NCBI RefSeq assembly: GCF_032854445.1
Contig: NC_088305.1
Span: 24,771,400 to 24,835,399, forward strand
Origin: Liolophura sinensis
Taxonomy: Eukaryota; Mollusca; Polyplacophora; Chitonida; Chitonidae
Length of the DNA: 64,000 nucleotides
Reading direction: 5' to 3'
Position 1 is the stretch's first letter. Each line of letters opens with the position of its first letter. The notes below the pieces were generated by a model. It searched no databases, had not been told where the DNA came from, and was given only the letters and a program-made list of their open reading frames with translations. A program made the translations under genes and the position numbers. Below are positions 57,646 to 64,000 of the stretch, piece by piece.

Positions 57646-57688
57646 ATGGCCCTACTTCGTGTTGTTCTGGCTGTGCTCGTACTCGGAG
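57646..57688 (+). CDS. paralogous inhibitor-like gene exon 1: signal peptide
   Basis: ATG at 57646, preceded by CCGCTGCAG (possible acceptor to 57629), opens MALLRVVLAVLVLG, a typical secretory leader. It ends GGA G|gtaaga, the same phase-1 junction as exon 1 of the gene at 31975. Confidence 0.75.
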
Positions 57689-58317
57689 GTAAGATTACGT
57701 ACGTATGTATAGGACTGCAAAAAGTAGCGCATAAGTAAAGTATCACGTGATAAATCTTCTTTAGCTCATAGTGGGACAGTTCCTTTAACACTCTGTAGCC
57801 ACATTCGTGTCTCTTTTTCGGGAATTAAAGGCCAAGCTCAAAAATTGTCCACAGATATGACTGTGATGAGGTTTATGGCTGAAAGAAACCTGGCAAGCAG
57901 CCTGATTTAAAACCGCAGGCGAATCAGTGTGTCCTGGATTCGAGCTCGCGCCCTCATTCTTTGGTCACGTGCTGGTCACTTTTGACTGGGGCAACGCTTG
58001 AAGTGTAATAAGCTAGTAATGTAGCGTAAGAGATAACGTGTTAAAAAAGATATCGTTACTAAAAAGGTCGACTGAAGCGGCGACTGGAATATTTTCTCAC
58101 TAAAATATTACTTACTAATCGCTGGTAAGATTAATATTCTTGGCGTGACTTAATAATATGTTCCTTCTTACTGATGACTGAATTATCTAATTAACTCTTT
58201 TGCCTGCCCTTATGCGGCTTGAAAGCGTCAATAACACGTCTGCTAAAACATGGCGGCAGGTTGTACCTGGAAGCTAAATAAAACTGGCCCGGTCTGTTAG
58301 GGGAATTCTCAGTCATT

Positions 58318-58545
58318 ATTACACTCAAAAAATTAATCTGTTCATTTTATCAGAAAGTCTGTTGTCTGTGTGATGCTAGAATTCTGTTATTGCAGCAGAT
58401 TGTTCTGTTAATAAATATAACACACATATTCTGTTAATTCAACTGATTAATTAAAAGAATCTATTAGATTAAAAGGATATTATGTTGAATATAACAGAAT
58501 ATTATTAACAGGCTTTCCTGGTAAGATTAACAGATTAATATATAT
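58318..58545. mobile_element. MITE-like element, copy B
   Basis: Starts ACACTCAAAAAATTAATCTG like copy A and shares the ATTCTGTTAATTCAACT interior. The right end is eroded (GATTAACAGATTAATATATA). Lies in intron 1 of the paralogue. Confidence 0.65.
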
Positions 58546-58709
58546 TTCAACCAGGCATTCAGAAAACATTATTATTTTTTATTCATTATTCGTGTGATCT
58601 CTTGTTATTGAAGCTATACATATTCCATGTTTAGAAATAATGGTGCATATATTTATTTGCACGATTTCACAACTTCTTGTATCTATAGTAGATGATTCAT
58701 TTGTTAACT

Positions 58710-58895
58710 GTGTGAAACCAATAATAGCCAGTGTGAAACCAATCATAACCGGTAAGAAAATAATAACAGTCAATGGTAAATCAATGATAACCAGTGTGAA
58801 ACCAGTAATAGCCAGTGAGAAACCAATGATAGCCAGTGGGAAACCAATGATAGCCAGTGGTAAACCATGATAGGCAGTGGGTAACTAATCATAGC
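58710..58895 (+). repeat. 21-bp tandem repeat, about 8 copies
   Basis: GTGAAACCAATGATAGCCAG-type units with variants, in an intron of the paralogue. Confidence 0.9.
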
Positions 58896-59004
58896 CAGGT
58901 TTGCTATGTCAACTTTTAGATTAAATCTTTTATTGTTAGGTTGATTTGAGCAAAAGATTTATTCCGGGTGTTTTCTCACTCAACTTGTGTCCTCTTGGTT
59001 TCAG

Positions 59005-59037
59005 GTGTTTGCTCGTGGTCTTTTGCTACAAAGCCAG
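59005..59037 (+). CDS. paralogous gene exon 2: 33-nt microexon
   Basis: Acceptor CTTGGTTTCAG, donor GTGTGT, phase 1 in and out. Adds G-V-C-S-W-S-F-A-T-K-P. It starts with GTGTTT, as the 15-nt exon of the first gene does. Confidence 0.6.
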
Positions 59038-59271
59038 GTGTGTAATAATAATCAAGGGTGCATGAAAAACAAATTACCTGGTCCAGCATGTAATAAAAAT
59101 TTCAACATTTTCTAAAGTCCCTTGAAGGCCTTTTCTCATATAAAAGGAGAATTTCACTGAATTTTTAGTAGAAATGTTTTACTTGATTAGTATTTATTAT
59201 TTTATCGAAACTAAAAATCTATACCATATTTTAAACACCGTTGATTTAATACCAGCCTTACTTTTGATCTG

Positions 59272-59542
59272 GAGGCTTCCGTGGCCGAGGTGATTTGCGT
59301 TTGGTGATTTGCAATTACCCGGGAACAAAAATCATCAATGCGGTAACGGTGAGTTCAAATTCGGATCATGCTCGGTTCCTCTCCGGCCATACGTGGGAGG
59401 GTCCATCAGCATCCTGCGTATGGTTGTGGGTTTCCATCGGGCTCTGCCCGGTTTCCTCCCAGCCTAAATTGTTACCGCCGTTGTGCAAGTGAAATATTCT
59501 TGAGTATAGCGTAAAACACCTATCAAATAAATAAATAAATAC
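59272..59542 (+). mobile_element. SINE, full length
   Basis: Head CTTCCGTGGCCGAGGTGATT, B box GAGTTCAAATTC, core TGGGTTTCCATCGGG, tail CTTGAGTATAGCGTAAAACA and (AAAT)n. Confidence 0.9.
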
Positions 59543-59607
59543 TTTTGCTCTGTTACTCTCTCCATTTCTCTGTAAATTACTCTGTCCATTCCGGTTTCCT
59601 CTGTCTT

Positions 59608-59865
59608 ATTTATTTATTTATTTATTTATTTGATTGGTGTTCAAGAATATTTCACTTATACGTCGGCGGCCAGCATTATGGTGGGAGGTCACCGGGCAGA
59701 GCCCGGGGGAAACCCACGACCATCCGCAGGTTGCTGCCAGACCTTCCAACGTACAGACGGAGAGGAAGCCAGCATGAGCTGGACTTGAACTCATCGCGAC
59801 CGCATTGGTGAGAGGCCCCTGGGTCATCACGCTGCGCCAGTGCGCTAACCAACTGAGCTGTCTTA
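59608..59865 (-). mobile_element. SINE, full length
   Basis: Reverse copy with a small deletion in the tail block. CTGTCTTA on both sides suggests a target duplication. Confidence 0.9.
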
Positions 59866-59914
59866 GATAATACCCATGTAAGTGAATATTCTATGGCGTT
59901 ATAATCTCATTCTA

Positions 59915-60215
59915 GTCAGTCAGACAACCAAGAAGACAGACAATCAGTCAAACAATCAAACAAGCAGACAACCAGAAAGACAGGGTATCAGTCAACCAAT
60001 CAAACAACCAGACAGACAGACAATCAGTCATCGAATCAAACAAGCAGACAAGCATATACATAGGCAATCAGTCAACCAATCAAACAAACAGACAACCAGA
60101 AAGATTGATAATCAATCAACCAGACAAACAGCCAGACAACCAGACAGATAGATAATCAGTCGACCAGTCAAACAAACAGACAACCTGAAAGACAGGCAAC
60201 CAATCAACCAAACAA
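59915..60215 (+). repeat. degenerate CAATCAAACAA/CAGACAACCAGA repeat
   Basis: Irregular period of about 44-48 bp built from AATCAGTCAACCAATCAAAC and AGACAACCAGAAAGACAG blocks. Confidence 0.85.
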
Positions 60216-60357
60216 TCACTAATTCAAAAAACATCAAAGGGATATTCAAGAGTAAAATATAGAAGAATACAATAGAAACTAATGATAACTTTTGTTTAGA
60301 GCAACTAATCTGGTGTAAAGAGTATTTTCCATTTTTCCATATTTTCATCGATCCTAG

Positions 60358-60439
60358 ATTGTCCACCTGACCAGCCTCCCGCCAACTGCCCTATTAACCC
60401 GTGTTTCCTTGCATATTGCCCAGCGGGGACGACCTGTGT
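60358..60439 (+). CDS. paralogous gene exon 3: Cys-rich module, first half
   Basis: 82 nt, acceptor TCATCGATCCTAG, donor GTAAGT, phase 1 in and 2 out, exactly as exon 3 of the first gene. It encodes CPPDQPPANCPINPC then LAYCPAGTTCV. Conserved length, phase and cysteines establish paralogy. Confidence 0.85.
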
Positions 60440-61059
60440 GTAAGTAACTTGAGGTATCAATTCAATTTTACAAAGGCACAGACTTTAAGTTTATTGTAAT
60501 CTGACCGCCTTGGGCGTTGTGTTACACACCAGCAAACCAAACCAGTGATAAAGGATATTGCACAGTGAAGGTGAATACCACAAATATTGTTCCAGCAAGA
60601 GGTGGAAATGATACTCTAGATGTATATACATGTGTATCAGTTTATCTGTTGCATCCGTGAAAAAAATAAGCAATGTGCCATGTTCGTCGTATTTCAGATT
60701 CTATTCATACGCGCTGCAATTTTGTTCACGTCCGCGCTCACAAAACCTTTTTACAGTTTTAAACGCTCTATGTAGTAATTATCCGTTCTACAAAGGTGCT
60801 TAATGCTAATGCAATATAAGTTTTTACGTAAATTAAGCACATGAGGAATTTTTACCTCTTGTTTTGGCGAGCTATATATTGCGCGGAAGTGAAAGGCCTT
60901 GTGATGCCGTCCACGAAGATTTCACGGTCTCCAGCAATGTAATAGGAAAATGTAATAACAAAAGCGATATCTAATTAGTGAAGATATCATTTTTATCAGT
61001 GAAGGAAATACTGGGATTTCACTGATGTATAAATAATAAAGTCTTTAACTTATTTTATA

Positions 61060-61320
61060 TATTTATTTATTTGATTGGTGTTTTACGCCATACTCAGCAA
61101 TATTTCACTTGTACGACGGCGGTTAGCGTTATGGTAGAGGAAACCGGGCGGAGCCCAGGGTAAACCCACGGTCGACCACAGATTGCTGTTAGACCTTCCC
61201 ACCTACGATTTGAGAGAAAGCCAGCATGAATTGGACTTGAACTTACAGCGACCCAATTGTTGAGAGGCTCCTGTGTCATTGCGCCGTGCTGGCGTGCTAT
61301 TCGTCTTGGTCCCGGAGACC
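61060..61320 (-). mobile_element. SINE, full length, diverged
   Basis: (ATTT)n, ATTGGTGTTTTACGCCATAC, core, B-box complement GGACTTGAACTT, then a degraded head end (TCCCGGAGACCCC). Confidence 0.85.
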
Positions 61321-61697
61321 CCAGTGTGTCATAAGAATAGCTATTAAACTGTATGTAGATGTACCGTAGATATCGAAGTATAGGTCCTATCGAGTGTACA
61401 AGCCAAATGTATCGATGCATACATGTATGGATATGTCACATACCCACATTTAGGGGATACATAATACGCTTGTTTTTCTCTCCTTAGAACAGAGTATATG
61501 ATATGGCTTAACAAACGTAAAAATGGCTTTATATTGTAGTTTTTCTAACGTCCCGGAGGTTAGCCCGGAAATGCATCTTCTAAGTCATATCCATACACGT
61601 CATGCGTTAAAATTTCTCCTTTGTGATGTACATTTCGTCGTTTGTAACATTTCTTCTTTCCCAAACTCTCACCTTGTGTGACTGCATTTCTCCACAG

Positions 61698-61739
61698 ACC
61701 TCGTTTTTGCGGGGGATGTCGGCATGAGTGTAGAAAAAG
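61698..61739 (+). CDS. paralogous gene exon 4: Cys-rich module, second half
   Basis: Acceptor ATTTCTCCACAG, donor GTAAGT, phase 2 in. Encodes (V)PRFCGGCRHECRK, the CGGC counterpart of exon 4 in the first gene. It leaves in phase 2, unlike its paralogue (phase 1), so the next exon must differ. No later exon was found before the window edge. Confidence 0.8.
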
Positions 61740-61759
61740 GTAAGTTTTAATTCTTTTCC

Positions 61760-62540
61760 CACTCACAGATCACATCAGCTAGATTATAATTTCAAGAAGA
61801 GGGACTAAACATTGCTACTGACAAAAACATATAAAGCAGATCGATATTAAAGGCAAAGAACACACTAGCATGAAGTACATATCGAAAAAAAAACACATTA
61901 AATGCTGTCCGGGACAAAAGATTTATATAGTTTTCAGACTATCTCCCCCCAGCAGCTCAAGGAAGGCGGAGGCTGGCCTGGCTACCAGGTGTCGCCTGTG
62001 TCTATAGCTTCTGGGAATCCCCGCTGTTGCTATGAATCATTAAATCAAAAAACAAAAGGTTTATACCTTGTTAAGTTTTAAGCAAATCTATATTCTGCAA
62101 TGATCGCACTTTCCAATTAGCCTAACCCGTTATCAGTTTGCCACAGCAGCACTAGGAATAATACATGAGGGTACCCGGTACGTCTCTTTTTTCATTACGA
62201 TCATCATTTCATTGAAACAACAACAGCATCCAAAGTTCACGACATTGCATATTTGGGTACACGTGTGCAGAATATAGGATTAAATGGATTTGCTTAATTA
62301 CATTTAGTTAATTCAAGATGGTGATTTATACAACGAACATATAAGTAAGCATAGCACACATACGTAACCTGGCAGGAGCCGTTTAAAGAAGTGTGTATCA
62401 TGTAAGGGGAGTAACTGGTGTATTTAATTGTCACAACAAACGAGAATACGCGTATATTTTCTTTCAATTTTGCCGAGCAGAACCTGAAATAAGTATGCCT
62501 TCAGCTTTTGCATACCATTAGAGAACTGTTAAATATTCTG
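61760..62540. other. no exon seen
   Basis: Presumed intron of the paralogue. No exon with the required phase and cysteines was recognised. Confidence 0.4.
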
Positions 62541-62544
62541 AAAT

Positions 62545-62738
62545 GTTCAAGTCCAGCTCATGCTGGCTTCCTCTCCGGTCGTAAGTAGGAAGGTCTCCAG
62601 CAACCTGCGGATGGTCGTGGGTTTCCCCCGGGCTTTGCCCGGTTCCCTCCCACCATAATGCTGGCCGCCGTCGTATAAGTGAAATATTCTTGAGTATGGC
62701 GTAAAACACCAGTCAAATAAATAAATAAATAAATAAAT
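62545..62738 (+). mobile_element. 5'-truncated SINE with target-site duplication
   Basis: Begins at the B box (GTTCAAGTCCAGCTC), with complete core and tail. Flanked by ATATT(C/A)TGAAATG on both sides. Confidence 0.92.
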
Positions 62739-63369
62739 ATTATGAAATGATCAGCCCGTAACAAAAATAATCAAGGAGATAATGACTACGGAAATTGGAT
62801 ATATTTCTGACAGGCTAATTTGCACCATCCTGCGTACATTTGTTAAATACAAAATCCAGATAAAATTAAGAGAGTTTTAGTTACCATAGCAACCGTCAAT
62901 ATGAGCGATGCGCAGTGGTCAGGTTTATATCATTACTACAAAGTTATTGGACAAGTTTATGCAAATTATGTAAAATGGCCTAGACGGCGGCCTTGAGCTG
63001 CTGGAGATTTTTCGACCTAGTAAAATGCATTTAAAACTTTGGATTCTGCTGTGGCCCTTTCTGACCATATTAGGACCAGTGAAGTCACTTCAGCTTTTCG
63101 CCACTTGACACACATAGATTGCTATATTTCAGCATTCAAAAAGCATATGCATTTAGAGCTAAGAATGAATTCAACAAATTTACTTTGAAGCCAACTATTT
63201 CAACTGAAAAATATTGCTCTGACGTCACTGATACCCTGTGGGTCCTAACAGACAACCACAGAATCCTATGTTTTGAATGCATTCAGTAAGCTAGAAAGAT
63301 TAAAAAAAACATAAATCAAACTATTTTTCTGGACATCGTTTAATGGTGTTTCGCGTTAATCATATGATA

Positions 63370-64000
63370 GGAATAAAACCTTAAGTACAGTGATGTCACA
63401 ATGACTATTCATCATATGATAGGAGTGAAACCTTAAGCACAGTGATGTCACTTTGACTATTCATTATATTGTAGGAGTAAAACCTTAAGCACAGTGATGT
63501 CACAATGACTATTCATCATATGATAGGAGTAAAACCTTAAGCACAGTGATGTCACTTTTACTATTCATTATATTGTAGGAGTAAAACCTTAAGCACAGTG
63601 ATGTCACTTTGACTATTCATCATATGATAGGAGTAAAACCTTAAGTACAGTGATGTCACTTTGACTATTCATCATATGATAGGAGTGAAACCTTAAGCAC
63701 AGTGATGTCACTTTGACTATTCATTATATTGTAGGAGTAAAACCTTAAGCACAGTGATGTCACGATTACTATTCATCATATGATAGGAGTAAAACCTTAA
63801 GCACAGTGATGTCACTTTTACTATTCATCATATGATAGGAGTAAAACCTTAAGCACAGTGACGTCACATTGACTACTCATCATATGATAGGAGTAAAACC
63901 TTCAGCACAGTGATGTCACTTTGACTATTCATCATATTGTAGGAGTAAAACCTTAAGCACAGTGACGTCACATTGACTATTCATAATATGATAGGAGTAA
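63370..64000 (+). repeat. 52-bp array running off the right edge
   Basis: The unit TGATGTCACTTTGACTATTC + ATCATATGATAGGAGTAAAA + CCTTAAGCACAG repeats about 12 times. Variants ATTATATTGTAGG and ATCATATGATAGG alternate. Some units contain TGACGTCA. Confidence 0.97.

Overview
The window is eukaryotic nuclear DNA. It is AT-rich, has few coding bases, is full of transposon fossils and minisatellites, and its genes are split into small exons with GT-AG introns. A very abundant tRNA-derived SINE with an (AAAT)n tail, DIRS-type and Jockey-superfamily retroelement remains, and secreted cysteine-rich inhibitor-like genes point to a marine lophotrochozoan, most likely a mollusc. The species cannot be named from sequence alone. 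No bacterial genes, CRISPR arrays, rRNA genes or intact tRNA genes were seen.

Layout. 1-10.4 kb: repeats, a duplicated segment (2.55-3.16 / 6.20-6.82 kb) and a decayed non-LTR retrotransposon (about 4.5-10.4 kb) with 5' monomers, ORF1, endonuclease and reverse transcriptase, itself hit by a SINE. 11-15 kb: the 3' end of a small secreted cysteine-rich peptide gene (exons 12945-13019 and 14712-14842, poly(A) signal at 14925). 15-31 kb: no convincing genes, with diverged duplications, SINEs and three large minisatellites (18 bp at 22.2-24.7 kb, 27 bp at 29.0-30.1 kb, 54 bp at 30.4-31.35 kb).

31.9-53.5 kb holds the main find, a multi-exon gene on the plus strand. It has a signal peptide split by a 15-nt microexon, a two-exon Cys-rich module, and one giant exon (36285 to 39775, or to 39995) encoding 27 near-identical 43-residue six-cysteine domains that match the pacifastin protease-inhibitor pattern. 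These are followed by an antistasin-like exon (47170-47265) and a second two-exon Cys-rich module ending at TAA 52541. A single in-frame TAG (39773-39775) interrupts the 28th domain. Beyond it, two more domains (one shortened) stay in frame up to a phase-matched splice donor. The introns contain a DIRS-type retrotransposon fossil (minus strand, about 40.4-43.3 kb), a second LINE fragment (48.2-49.3 kb), SINEs and local tandem repeats.

53.5-64 kb: more minisatellites, then a paralogue of the front half of the inhibitor gene (exons from 57646 to 61739) with the same exon lengths, phases and cysteine pattern. It runs toward the right edge, where a 52-bp array leaves the window. The two paralogues form a tandem family of secreted, probably extracellular, protease-inhibitor-like proteins. 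The small Cys-rich gene at 12.9-14.8 kb is also probably secreted but shows no clear homology to them.
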